DNA from: Dryas octopetala
Taxonomy: Eukaryota; Streptophyta; Magnoliopsida; Rosales; Rosaceae
DNA: 64,000 nt
Assembly: GCA_963921425.1 (NCBI GenBank)
Contig: OY992832.1
Span: forward strand, 1,984,001-2,048,000
Direction: 5' to 3'
A program made the position numbers and the translations under genes. Numbering within the stretch: position 1 is the first letter of the stretch; every line of letters starts with the position of its first letter. The notes beneath the pieces were generated by a model. The model did no database searches. It was not told the origin of the DNA and saw only the letters and a list, made by a program, of their open reading frames with translations. Positions 32,190 to 43,947 of the stretch are shown here, one piece after another.

Positions 32190-33528
32190 CCCTTTAGTGA
32201 ATGTTAACTGTTTACTAATTTACTATTAATGGTCCTAAGTCAAAGTTTCTAATACTTCAATCCAAACCTACCAAAGTTGTCCGAGTTCAATTGTTATCTG
32301 AACCAGAAAACATAGAAGGATTGAAATCTGAACTGTTTTTTTATTATAATAAGTTTAGTATCTAAACCCTTCAACCCAACCTCCACTTGGATTGAAAAAC
32401 TGGCTGGCTTATCATTGTAATGCAGGGATTGTCTCTCTGAATTTTATTGTGTAACTTTTTTCTAGACAATTTTTAATGGAGGAAGAAACCAAGGCCTACA
32501 ATTTGACTATGTTAGTTGTTACAGTGTGTGAACAAATTTGTCATGGGGAATCAAATTAGTCAATCCAACAAAAGGTTGATGCCACTTACAAGTTTTTTAC
32601 TACCTTTGCATGGACAAGGATGAAAAAGGAGTGTTTTGCAATTGCCCCAAACTTTAGAATCTTCCAACTGCTTGTACAAATAAAATTCCATAGAGAGAGA
32701 GATTAAATTCAAAGTTTTCGCTTTCCCTTTGAATATCAGCTAAAGTAAAATCATGAGAGGAAAGATTAACTACAAAGCCAGATAATATGGACTCAGTGAA
32801 CCTAAGTCACATCAAATCTCCCAGCAAGTTAGACGAGTATATAAGAGAGTTGACCATTCTTTATTTTCCACTCTAGTAACAAAGGAGAAGAGTTATAGTT
32901 GAAGTTGCTAAGTAGCATAATTGATAACACGTTTTGGCAAAAGAGAAGCCATTGTTACATTTAAAGAAGCTATCTCAAAGACCAGATTCTTTCCCACTAA
33001 TTTCACATTTAACTAGCTTCCAGGATGGCCAAAGCTAGCACAGTAAAGAACTCAGAAACTTTAGCATCAGTTCTCATAGGCGTCGAAAAAGACAAAAAAA
33101 ACGGTAGTACTAGAATCAGTTCAAATAGGTGATCTGAAGTCTGAACCATGCATAAAAGTGAGATTAACTGTAAATCCACGACTGAAAGCTAGTATAGTTC
33201 AACATGAAATGGAAAGCCTGTGGAAGGAATTGACATGCAATTATTAGCGTCGGCCAATGCAGAGAATCTGTAATAAATTCCAAAACAGAAGTGAGCTTCC
33301 CTGACATAGTAAACATTCTCTCAGTAGATAATTTCCTCGTATAACAAAAAAAATACAACAAATCTTATTCAACGTCTATCCAGAACTGTCAACTTGTCTA
33401 TAACAATCACATTATACATTTTTCTCTTTCATTAGCTCTCTGTTAAAGAAACAAGGTGGTGGACAAAAATGAGCTAATAAGGCAGAGGCCTATTCCCCAG
33501 TGTGCCTTCTACTACTTCACTGCGACAG
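32190..33528. other. PRX-D upstream region and TIC110 3' flank
   Basis: No coding exon is visible. The part near 33150-33528 is probably TIC110 3' untranslated sequence. The 65-codon frame at 33164-33361 is not supported. Confidence 0.45.
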
Positions 33529-36500
33529 TCAGAATACAAACGCCTCATCCCCTGCACCATTAGGGGCTAACCTATCATCCATCTCTCGAAGAGTAGCTGC
33601 CAGGGAATCATTAATTCCAAGCAGATACTGCAAGCGTGATAATTTCTCAGGTGTTGGGTCACTTTTCGCATATATAGCATACAGATCAGCTGGCTCTTCC
33701 GGCACATCCCATGTAAGTGGCTTGGCAGGTACAGCTTTGTCACAAGCCAGCAAGTCATTAAGAGAGGAAACCTGCAAAGCAGAAATAAGCCATCAAATTT
33801 TGCCCTTAAAATCAATCAAATCTTACCAGCCTATTTCCACTACTCATTCAAAGTATTCACCATCCAATATTTGGACCTGGTACTTACAGGACTAAAATAA
33901 TAACAGAAATAAAACCCATACCACTCCTTGACGATTTCTCTGCCTCAAAAGCGACACAGCTTGAATCAGTGAGTTTGATAATCTGCTCTGTGCAAGTTCC
34001 CGGACAACATTTTTTGCCTTCTCAGCATTGATGTTGAGATCTAATGGGATTTTCTCATAGACTTCCTCCTCATCAAACTCTCCAGTGCCCGATGAGAATA
34101 TCTCATCCACAGTTTTTTTGAACAGGTTCTCTCGCAAGCTCTCAGATATCATGTTGTCTAAATCAACACTTGATTCTTTAAGTTCTCTTATCTGCTTAAT
34201 ATTGAGCCTCCCCTGACCAATAGCTGTCTCAATGGCAGCTGCCATTTTTGTAGTTGTTATATTCTTTATTATCTTTTGTACATACTGTGGAGGCAAGCCA
34301 ATTTGCTTCTGCACCTCATTAAGTTGGTCTACCCTGGCTTTTGTCAATTGTCCATCAGCTAAAATGACCTCTGCTTGTTGCCTGAAAGCTTGCTCAGCCA
34401 GGCTCCTGTGTACTCCCACTACTTCCTCAGGGCTCAAACCCAATATTCCCCCAAGCTGATTTAGTAGCACAAACTCTGAATCATCCTTCTTTGTAGTGAT
34501 CTGAGCACCAAATGGAATCCTGGTCACTTCACCAGTCATACAAAAGAGCAAGTATGTTTTGTAGAGGTCAGTCCTTTCTCTTTCTTGCAGGTCATCTTTA
34601 AGAGTTATCTCAGTCTGGCCAGGCTTCCCCAACTTTGCTGCAAGTTCCTTGTCGGGTCTTATTTTTCGAAGTGTCTGAATAGATTCCCATTCCTCATCCT
34701 CTAGTTCCTGTTTTTCCTGCTCCTTTATTGGCTCTTCTGTCGAAGTATCAGATGATTCCCCTTTTATGTCTGCCACCAATTCTGTCACAACCAATGTGTT
34801 GAAAGCTATCATCTTTTTAAGTTCTTTTGCAGCCTCAGTACGGCTCCCAGCTGCCCGTGCTCGTTTTATGTAGTTGATAAAAATCCTTCGGACCTGCATA
34901 GATAATATAATCAAATTGAAATAAGAAGGGAATGTACTAAGTTGGAATTACAGACTGACCATCAAAATAAACAATCAAATAGGATACTCACTGCCTTGCT
35001 GGCAATAGACATGGCAGCCTCCCTAGTCAATCGCAAACCATGAGCTGCCTTTCTGACAGCTAGTTTTACATCAGCATCATAACCATCAACACCAGATGCA
35101 ATTGCATCCTTCACAACCTGTACAAAAACCACTCCGAAAATTAGTACAAAACTTATGTTACAATATACCAAGTACGATTCCGAGGTTACATCAGATTGTG
35201 TATCATGCATATTTCAAAACAACAGACTTTTTTAACACATCAAAGCAACTCAAAACTTCACGATACATTAATACACAGATTCTCTTACAAGAAATCTAAG
35301 TCAAAGATCAACTAAAACTAAGAAACAAGTTTCCGTAGTAGTGTACACATGTAGACACGGAGGGTTTGGGGGAAAATACTACTGTTCCATGATTACAAGG
35401 GATCTCAGATAGGATTTTAGAATGAAGTTACCTTTTCAAACAAACTGCCACAGATATCTGAATGGGCAGCTTCAACAGTCTGCTGAGGTATACAAAGCAT
35501 GACCCGCAGCCTTAACAGGGCAGCAACATCCTCCTCATTCAGTTCTCCATCAGCAACACACTGCTGGAGCTTTTGCCGGTAAATTTCTTCAACAGGAAAT
35601 GCAAGTCAAATTCTAAGAGGAACAAAACGTAGACTTATCCATTATAGCACCAAGGTAGTGTTTGGTTCATTGGAATGAATCAAGGAATGCAACAAATATT
35701 CCTAAATGCCCATTTGATTGATTGATTGACAAAATAGGAATAGGAGTGGGCATTGTTATGGAATGTCCATCCCCTAAAATGATGGATATTATCAATTCCA
35801 TTTCATTTCAATCTTGATTTCATTCCATTAGTTCATTCCAGCAAGGCAGCAACCAAACACTACCTAAATACAAAAGATGGTGAAACTGAACATATAACTA
35901 AAATTGAATGACCAATTTATGCATGTATAATATTAAATACGAATTGATATTTTAGAAGTAAAACTGTTCAGATGACAAGCATTACAACTTCCATTACCTG
36001 CATGCATCTCACTGGCCTTCTGTGGATCAAAGTGCAGCTCTTCACAGATATTTTGAAGGAAGGCTGCTTTGCTATCTGCTGTTTCTAAATCACCCCCACT
36101 AACAGCTTGTGAAAGACGTTTACGGTATACCTTCAAAGTAACATCAAGCACAATGGCTTCTGCCTCTCGCTTGCCTAAACCAAATATATTCCTTAACTGA
36201 TTCAACGCAGAAAGCTACACATGCCAAAATTAATTATGAATAACAATAGTAGAAGTGGCAGCAGCAGCAGCAGTTACTGCAGTTCATAAGGTGAAAACTA
36301 TACAAACAGTCTTTGTTTACCTTATTCTCTTCCAAGCGACCTGTGGATAAAGAATCCGTAACATATGCCCTATAAAGGAGCTTCAAGTCGTCCATCTTTC
36401 TATCACCTTCATACTCACCCCCTAAGCCAGAGATACAAGTAAGCGGAGTTGGGATGTCAAAACCTCAGCGATTAGAAACATACAAGCAAGAACTCAGTAC

Positions 36501-39120
36501 AGATTCTTACCAAGTAAAGAAATTGGCCCAACCCCAGGGGCAAACTGAGCTGCATCTGGCTGGTTCTTAAGTGAAATGAGCAAACTATTGAGTGCAAGTA
36601 TCTTATCAAGCTCTTCCACAACTTGCGTGACTCCCCTACTGGAAAGCTTAATTTTATCAGATGCCACAAGTGCTATACATTGGGGAAAAAAAAAACAAAA
36701 AACTTAATGGAAATGAAACAAAACTCTACCAAAATCAAAAGAATCAAGCATCATTCCACATTCATATTTTGAAAAAAATATGCTCTCTGATATACTCATT
36801 TGAAAAAAAAAAAAAAAAGAACAAAACAAAAACAAAAGAAGTTGTACACGAATAAATTCTTGTATGGCTATATTCAGATGACAGCAGCTTCCATTAAGTT
36901 TTAACTTTTAACACAAATAAACATAGTTATAAGCTGCACTTATTATGGAAGTAGTGAACATACGCTGCTCTTGTTCTGGCCTTGAGTACACTGAGTGCTG
37001 CTGAAATATTTTCCTCCACTAGTTTTCTTGTGTGCTCCTTGAACAAGTCCTCAGCATGCTTCATAGAACAGAATTATCCACATTGAGACACAACTATAAG
37101 CAAGCTAAAGAAATTCTACCAAACAAAGAAGGTACCTCATCAGAAAGCCGATACATACGCTGTGCTTCTTTTAGCCTAACAAGCTGCTCCGCATCAATAT
37201 CTGACCATAATATAGTAAATTTTGTCAGCATTAAAAGCATAAAATAAATAAGAGCATTACAAGATTGAAGAAACAAAATGGTCAGCTAATATAATGAAAT
37301 TCTTTTCAAAAATCATAAAAAAAGAGCGTTAAACTCTGAGCAAATACTATAATGAAATTCTTTTCAAATATCATAAAAAAAGAGAGTTAAACTCTGAGCA
37401 AATAGCATCACAGGGCATACTCGTAGAGCAAAGATAAGACATAATTTAAATTTTCCTTTCCAGGTATCTTAAAGTTGGACCATCAAACTACTAAATGCCA
37501 ACACCGCCACTCCCTTTGTAAGATATAAATTAAGAACACAACAAATAATCAAACAAATTGTTCCTCGTATCCCAGGAACCATTTCCTACAAATTTAAGCA
37601 CAAACTTCAAATTGCTCAGGGTTTATTTTCTGCTTATCACTGGGTAGTGAAAGCTAAAGGCCTTAACACATGATGTGGTTACCTCTGCCAACTGATTTTA
37701 TCCTGGAAGCATATAGACGCTGGGCATTATCACGGATAGCAATCTCAACCTGGCAGAATAAGATAAGTGTTAAAATGTGGGGAAGAGAAAAAAACATCAG
37801 AATTTTGGTATCAGTTGAATTTGGTCCATATTAAGTATTGAAAATGATAAATGAACTACCAAGATTGCAAGAAAAATGTGATTCAGAGTATACAGCACGA
37901 TGTATGACATTATTACTGGTCAAAGCAATCAGTAATCAAAAGATACCTGGGAATCAGTTGCCTTGAAAACACGCTTCCAAGGCAAGAGGAAAGATGAAGC
38001 ATCTCCAAACACAAGCGTTGAAACATATATCAGCTTCTGAAATGCCTGCACTGGAGACACACTAACAATGGTCAAAGCCCTGTACCTCCATTCAATAGGC
38101 GTACAAAATGCTCAAAGTTTCAAGCAGAAAAGACCTACCCGACGCTGCTCTACATCATCCTCACGGTCTCCAGCCTCAAGCCTTTGTCTGAAAATTCGCC
38201 TACCAATCTAAAAATCCAAAAAGCACCGACACAGTTTGAGGTGTTGAGAAAAAGTAAATACACTTTCTTTCAAAAACAGAAAAATAAAATAATATATATA
38301 TACAAGACCCACCTCCATATGCATAGCAGCTGCCTCAGGATCATCGATGCCTAGAGCATTTTTGAAGTTGGTGATTGTTTCAACTTCATCCCCTGTAAGT
38401 TCTTGGCTTCCCGGAGGAATCACAGAGGATACAAAACGACAGTACAAATCACACAGCTCTGCATTGAACGCTTCGTCTTGCTTGCTTACACCATACCTGC
38501 AAAATTAACAATTTGAAATCAAAATTCAATTAGGCCACTGGAAATTCAACAACCTAATTCAGAATTTTGCTATTTGATTCTCACTTTTTGGCAATGCCTT
38601 CGATGTCCTCCCTCTTCACCGCCTTGGGGTCGTCGCCGAGGGCCGCAACGTAATTGTGTAACTCCACGGCCGCGACCTCGGGAGCGCCCGAGTTCAAAGC
38701 GTACACAGCAGCCCCACCAGCCGCTCCGAGCACCGCGGCCCCACCCAAAGCGGTGTTCCGGGTCTTGCCCACCCGAAGACCCAACCCGTAACCCGCGGCC
38801 ACAGCTCCGGCGAACACAATGGCCGAGGTCACCAATCGGAGCGGAGGCGACAACTTCTCGACAACGGGTTGGATGCCTGTGAGCTCTCTCTTGTCCCCAA
38901 AGACATTGGGAGGCAGCGGCGGCGGTGACGTGGCGGCGTCGCTCGGTTGGTCTGAGGGGGGGGCGGCCGAGCTGCGGGGAAATGAGACCCGGAAACGGCG
39001 TCGTCTGGTTTGTACGGAAGTTGAGGTGGCGGAGCGGACAGGGACGGGGTTGAGGAACGGCGAGTGGAGAACTGAGCGCTGCGGCGTGGAAGGAGGAGCG
39101 AGGAGAGCGGAGGGATTCAT
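33529..39120 (-). CDS. TIC110: TIC110, chloroplast inner-envelope translocon component
   Basis: TIC110 is a main component of the chloroplast inner-envelope import machinery and a stromal docking site for chaperones. I assemble 14 exons (transcript order): 38585-39120, 38313-38496, 38139-38207, 37947-38045, 37683-37749, 37136-37200, 36964-37058, 36511-36638, 36321-36421, 35998-36214, 35432-35586, 34992-35117, 33922-34893, 33529-33771. The sum is 3,057 nt, or 1,018 residues, close to Arabidopsis (about 1,016). All junctions are in frame and GT-AG. Residues 1 to about 75 are a Ser/Arg-rich transit peptide. Two hydrophobic helices follow (LRLVTSAIVFAGAVAAGYG and the Gly/Ala-rich one ending AAVYAL). 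The rest is the alpha-helical stromal domain with conserved GLGKREAEAI, GVDGYDA, KELKKMIAFNTLVVTE, GEVTRIPFGAQITTK and the C-terminal FVF. Exon 8 has a CAGTAG tandem acceptor. Introns hold a MITE and a 58-bp tandem duplication. The start is the first ATG of the transit peptide. Confidence 0.96.
35654..35864. repeat. Tourist-like MITE in a TIC110 intron
   Basis: Perfect 14-bp terminal inverted repeat: GGTAGTGTTTGGTT at the left and AACCAAACACTACC at the right. The flanking triplets are CAA and TAA, close to a PIF/Harbinger-type duplication. It lies in the intron between exons 10 and 11 and does not touch splice signals. Confidence 0.7.
37291..37405. repeat. 58-bp tandem duplication in a TIC110 intron
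   Basis: Two head-to-tail copies start at 37291 and 37349 (ATAATGAAATTCTTTTCAAA in both) and differ at a few positions. They lie in the intron between exons 5 and 6. Confidence 0.85.
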
Positions 39121-39205
39121 GGGCCCCGCTGTGATGGGATAGAGCGAGACGATGTCGTTTGGGGAGAGTGTGAGTGTGGGACTAGGGAGGAGCTAAAGGG
39201 CTTTC

Positions 39206-39397
39206 TAGGGTTTGGGATCGGAGGGTTATATAGGGTTTAACGAAACCCAATGATTGAAGAAGATAAAGGGTGAAAAGTGAAGAAAGACAAAGTGAAGATA
39301 GATAGAGAGCAAAACAACAAGACAAGATGAAGCAGAGTGATCGTTTAGCTACCGTGATATACAATGTTACAATTATTAGGATACATGGGCCTGGGCC
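39206..39397 (-). promoter_or_regulatory. TIC110 promoter motifs (telo-boxes and site II)
   Basis: Two AAACCCTA telo-box-like words (39206-39213 and near 39231) and a doubled site II motif, TGGGCCTGGGCC at 39386-39397, lie 85-280 bases upstream of the start codon. The same doubled motif occurs upstream of RDM4 at 61762. Confidence 0.5.
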
Positions 39398-39448
39398 TTG
39401 CCTCCGGAAATGTGCAATGGGTTTTTAAAAAAAACCTCATAATTTTTT

Positions 39449-40133
39449 GGGGAGGTTATGCAGACCACTTAAAAGTGCTGAATTGACCCCTCCTTTTTTA
39501 TTTTACAAATATTTCTAATATACCCTTAATGTAAATAAAAAAATTTATTAAAAAAAACCACAAAACCCCATCCCTCCCACCCATCCGCTAGACCAGTCAC
39601 TCTCTCTCTCTTCGGTGTGTCGCCTTCCGGCGATCAGTGGCGGCGAGACCACCACCAGTCAACTCGCTTGCCTCTCCTCTCTGTCCCCATGGTAGCCTTC
39701 AAACCAGGAAAGCCCAAAAAACTCGAACCCAGGCGAAGACCCGATCGGTCCCTTTGCCGGCGATCTTCCTTTTTCAGCAGAGTTGAGACGCCGAACTACT
39801 TGGGTTTTGTTCCCCAGGTCACGGCGAGTCCAACCCTGGTCTTCCCTTGCTCATCCGACCACCGTGCGCAGCTAATCGACGTCGTGAAGCTTCGCGGCTT
39901 TCATCGCCGATTCCGACAAATTTCGATGACGAATTGGGTCGATCCATGTATGGTTTTCGATCCTCTCGTTGTGTTCTTGTTGTTGGTTAGATTGGTTTGA
40001 ACCAATTATGGGGAGGGGTGGTGGTGGCAGTGGTGAGGTCTGGTGGTGGCATGGGTGGGTTGTTAATGGTGGCAGGGGTAAAATAGGAAAAAATGGGAAA
40101 AAAAATCTTAGGGTGGTCGAAATAGCCTTCTCC
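39449..40133. mobile_element. Small MULE with gene-like filling
   Basis: A perfect 9-bp direct repeat, TAATTTTTT, flanks it (39440-39448 and 40134-40142). The ends are GGGGAGGTTATGCAGACCAC and, inverted, GGAGAAGGCTATTTCGACCAC-like. The middle (39560-39990) is GC-rich and CT-rich, unlike the AT-rich flanks, and holds a 127-codon open frame (39617-40000) with no recognisable domain. This looks like a Pack-MULE that captured leader-type or exon sequence. The donor is unknown. Confidence 0.65.
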
Positions 40134-40142
40134 TAATTTTTT

Positions 40143-40615
40143 TGTATACCCCACATTCAAGTTTTATTTTCAAAAATCTTTATTTTGCCCCTTAATTAAG
40201 AAGTGAAAATAGCAACCCCACCCCACCCCACTCCACTAGGCTGACTCACGAAAAATTATTTTGAGCAACTGATACCACGTAATGTAATCAATTAAACGTA
40301 TCATAATATGAGTGAATGTTATTAATATTATACCTTACTAATATAAATACACCGTCAAATAATACTCATTAGATTTGTTATACTACATAACGGTGTATCA
40401 GATACACCCAATAATTTTTCTGACCCACACAACCCATCTGATCAGCCCCACCCTAGCTCACCCTTTCACTCTCTTGTCACGAAGCCGATGGGGATTGTGG
40501 CGGAATGGGTGAGTGGAGGGAAGAAAAAAGGAGAAGGTATAGTGGTGAGATTGATTGAATAGAGTGTTGTATTTTTCTTTTCAATTATTTAAAATTCTTT
40601 CACACTCGTGTCACG
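40143..40615. other. Gap between two transposons, no gene seen
   Basis: AT-rich spacer between the small MULE and the PIF/Harbinger element. Nothing recognisable. Confidence 0.5.
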
Positions 40616-41242
40616 TAAGGCCTACTACTATGCAGTCGGAAAGTGTGACCCAAAACCCATTTTGGGTCACAAATGAGTCACACCTTAACACTATGAGCCG
40701 GAAAATGTGACCCAAAAGAGGGAGTAACCCAAAGTGTAACCCAAATTCGGGTTTCAGTGTGAGCCAAATTGTGTGTGACCCAAAACCAGCAAAGCCCACC
40801 CACGTGAGGAGAGAGAAGCAATTGCTGGGCAAAAAGGTTGGTGGGCCCCGCGCCTGCAGCTACTGCTGTGGTTGTCGGCTGAACAGAATAACAGATCCGG
40901 ACTGAGTCTCATCTCGTGGGCCGCGCCTGGCTTGCTTGGCTGTTGACGCGTGGCGTGCTTGGCTGGTCACCAACGGTCCAGATGAGATGACCGTTGGTGA
41001 TCAACGGCTGCTGTGCTTTGTCTTTTTTTTTTTTTTTAAATGGGCCGGAAAATGAATCAAAGGCCTAGATTAATGGACCGTTGATAATCAACGGTCCAGA
41101 TCGGCCAAATCCTTTTTTTTTTTAACAAATAATTAATAAATCATTTAAAATAGATATAATATCCGAAAAATTGCCAAAAAATTTCTAAAAAATTTTAAAA
41201 AATTCCCCAAACCCTCCAACAGCTATATTTTCAAAATGGGTC

Positions 41243-41250
41243 TATATATA
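41243..41250 (+). promoter_or_regulatory. TATA-like box of PIF ORF1
   Basis: TATATATA lies about 80 bases upstream of the ORF1 ATG at 41331. Confidence 0.45.
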
Positions 41251-41688
41251 TCACACAACACTCATATGGTTTCATCACAAATTACAACCTTTGTTTACCA
41301 AATTTGCACAAAATTTTTTTTTTCTTTGTCATGGCTCCTAGAGAAAGTGCTTGGGTGGTAGCTGAAGATGAAGCCCTAGTGATGGCATACCTAGAGAGGT
41401 CTCCCGACGGTTGTCTTAATGCCCAAAATAGAGCCGCCATGCTTTGGGAACAAATTTATCAAATTTTCAAGCGTAACGTGGGGGGTGAAACCATTCGTAA
41501 GGTTGGCGGTGTTAAAGCACGATTCAAATATATTGCGCGTAATTGCAACAAATTTTATGCTTGCTTATTGGAGGCCGAGTGAATGCGCGCAAGCAGTACA
41601 AATGATGCCAATGAGGTAAGTTTTTATGCATTTATATATTTGTATGATTATTTTTTGTTTTATCAAATTATCAAGCATATTTATATAT

Positions 41689-43614
41689 GGCTTATTTGCA
41701 CATTTGCCCCCTGACTTATAGGTTGTTTCTCAGTTTGCCCCCTAATCTTTATTTCTGTCAAATAACCACCTGAACTTTAAGTCCGTGTCCCACATAACCT
41801 TATTCCGTCCACTCCGTCTTGACCTCCGTCAAAAAGATGACGTGGCGTGGGTAATATGGTCATTTCAGCCCTCTGAGTGCCACATGAGTGCCATTTCTGT
41901 ATTTTGTGGGCCCCAAATGGCCACGTAACAAAGCTAGCCCAAGCCATACATACAATTCAATCCCAACTCCCAACTTGGGTTTGCCCGAAAAAATGGCTGC
42001 AGAGCTTTGCTCTCAATCTCAGGCACTTCTCCTATCCACGACAACCACCATTCCCCAACGCTCCCAACCCAGAAGTAGACCCACCACCACCGCCTTCATC
42101 CCCTTCTTCTCTCTCTCCCCCCCCCCAAACCTCTCTTCCACCTCCCCAGAACCTCCAAACCTCGACCGAGACTCCAAGTCCTTTCCCAGGCCACTGCTCT
42201 CGATTCGGCCATCCAAGCCGGCCATGACCGACTCTCCAAGGTCCCCATTTCCCACATCAGGAACTTCTGTATAATCGCCCACATCGACCATGGCAAGTCG
42301 ACTCTGGCAGACAAGCTGCTCGAGATGACTGGGACTGTGCAGAAGCGCGAGATGAAGGAGCAGTTCCTCGACAACATGGATTTGGAGAGAGAGCGAGGCA
42401 TCACCATCAAGCTCCAAGTTGCTCGGATGCGTTATATGGGCAAAAATGGTGAACCCTTTTGCTTAAATTTGATTGACACTCCTGGGCACGTTGATTTCTC
42501 TTATGAGGTCTCGAGGTCTCTTGCTGCTTGTGAGGGTGCTCTGCTTGTTGTTGATGCTTCACAGGGTGTGGAGGCTCAGACTTTGGCTAATGTGTACTTG
42601 GCTTTGGAGAACAACTTGGAGATCATCCCTGTTTTGAACAAAATAGACCTTCCAGGAGCTGACCCAGATACTGTTATCCAGGAGATTGAAGATATTATTG
42701 GGTTGGATTGTAGCAATGCAATACTTTGTTCTGCTAAGGAAGGTATAGGTATAACTGAGATTTTGGATGCCATTGTTGAAAGGGTTCCTCCACCTGTTGA
42801 TACTGCTGAAAAGCCACTGAGAGCTTTGATATTTGATAGTTACTATGACCCATATAGGGGTGTGATTGTGTATTTTAGAGTAATTGATGGGAGGATAAAG
42901 AAGGGTGATAGAGTTTTTTTTATGGCTAGTGGGAAGAACTATTATGCTGATGAGATTGGAGTTTTGTCTCCCAATCAGTTGCAGGTTGGAGAACTTTTTG
43001 CTGGTGAGGTGGGTTATCTTTCAGCTTCTATAAGATCAGTGGCTGATGCTAGAGTTGGGGACACACTCACTCATTATAGTAGAAAGGCAGAGAATTCATT
43101 GCCTGGATATGAGGAAGCCACCCCAATGGTGTTCTGTACTTCTGTGGCATGTTTCCTGTGGATGCAGACCAGTTTCCTGAGCTGAGGGAGGCACTTGAGA
43201 AACTGCAGCTTAATGATGCTGCTTTGAAGTTTGAGCCCGAGACTTCGAGCGCTATGGGTTTCGGGTTTAGATGTGGATTCTTGGGGCTTCTCCACATGGA
43301 AATTGTTCAGGAAAGGCTGGAGAGGGAGTATGCTGTTGGGAGGGCTTTAACACTAAAGCTGAAGGAGCTTATACCAACGTGGCCATTTGGGGCCCACAAA
43401 ATACAGAAATGGCATTCATGTGGCACTCAGAGGGCTGAAATGACCATATTACCCACGCCACGTCATCTTTTTGACGGAGGTCAAAACGGAGTGGACGAAA
43501 TAAGGTTATGTGGGACACGGACTTAAAGTTCAGGTGGTTATTTGACAGAAATAAAGATTAGGGGGCAAAGTGAGAAACAACCTATAAGTCAGGGGGCAAA
43601 TGTGCAAATAAGCC
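41689..43614. mobile_element. Pack-MULE carrying a GUF1/LepA gene copy
   Basis: Terminal inverted repeats of 238 bp (41689-41926 and 43377-43614) begin GGCTTATTTGCACATTTGCC. A perfect 9-bp duplication, TTTATATAT, flanks the element (41680-41688 and 43615-43623). Between the repeats is almost only host-gene sequence: about 1.4 kb of chloroplast GUF1/LepA. No transposase is present, so it moved in trans. It inserted into the ORF1 intron of the PIF/Harbinger element, so it is younger than that insertion or travelled with it. Confidence 0.93.
41993..43376 (+). pseudogene. GUF1: Captured fragment of chloroplast GUF1 (LepA/EF4-type GTPase)
   Basis: LepA/EF4 is a ribosome-associated translational GTPase; plants have a plastid form. 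The copy starts at the transit-peptide ATG (41993), continues through the G domain with P-loop AHIDHGKST, the G3 motif DTPGH and the G4 motif NKID, and into domain 2. It cannot encode the full protein. A one-base shift, most likely in the C run at 42118-42128, separates the transit peptide (MAAELCSQ frame) from the G domain. An 8-bp insertion, ACTTCTGT, after VFC near 43137 shifts the frame again. After EREY the sequence jumps to [15 protein letters not shown], which belongs much further on in LepA proteins, so a large internal part is missing. A 286-codon frame (42325-43185) remains open. Confidence 0.9.
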
Positions 43615-43623
43615 TTTATATAT

Positions 43624-43947
43624 TTGTATAATTATTATATGTTTTGTTTATAAATGAAGCATATTTATATAATGGTATTATTATTTTATTGTTTTGTTTA
43701 TGTATCAAACATATTTATATATTTGTATGATTATTTTTTGTTTTGTTTATAAATGTAGCATATTTATATAATGATATTATTATATTGTATTTTGTTTATC
43801 TATCAAGCATATTTATATAGTTGTATGATTATGGTTTTTGTTTTGTTTATAAATGTAGCAAATTTATTATTTATTTAAGTTATGTTTGCATTTCCACAAG
43901 AAAATTTATATATATATATATATATATTTTTTTTTTTATTATTGTAG
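43624..43947. repeat. Repeats in the rest of the PIF ORF1 intron
   Basis: The words TATTTATATA and TTTTGTTTATAAATG recur four times with a spacing of roughly 60 bases between 43624 and 43870, a degenerate tandem array. An (AT)n run follows before the splice acceptor at 43946-43947. Confidence 0.6.

Noticed and set aside
36472..36669. A 65-codon frame starting upstream of TIC110 exon 8
   Set aside because: It is out of register. Using the acceptor at 36670 would break the frame from exon 7, whereas the CAGTAG acceptor at 36635-36640 keeps it and gives the conserved GVTQVVEEL.
38574..39142. Plus-strand frames opposite TIC110 exon 1
   Set aside because: They are antisense to the Ser/Arg-rich transit peptide and have no family resemblance.
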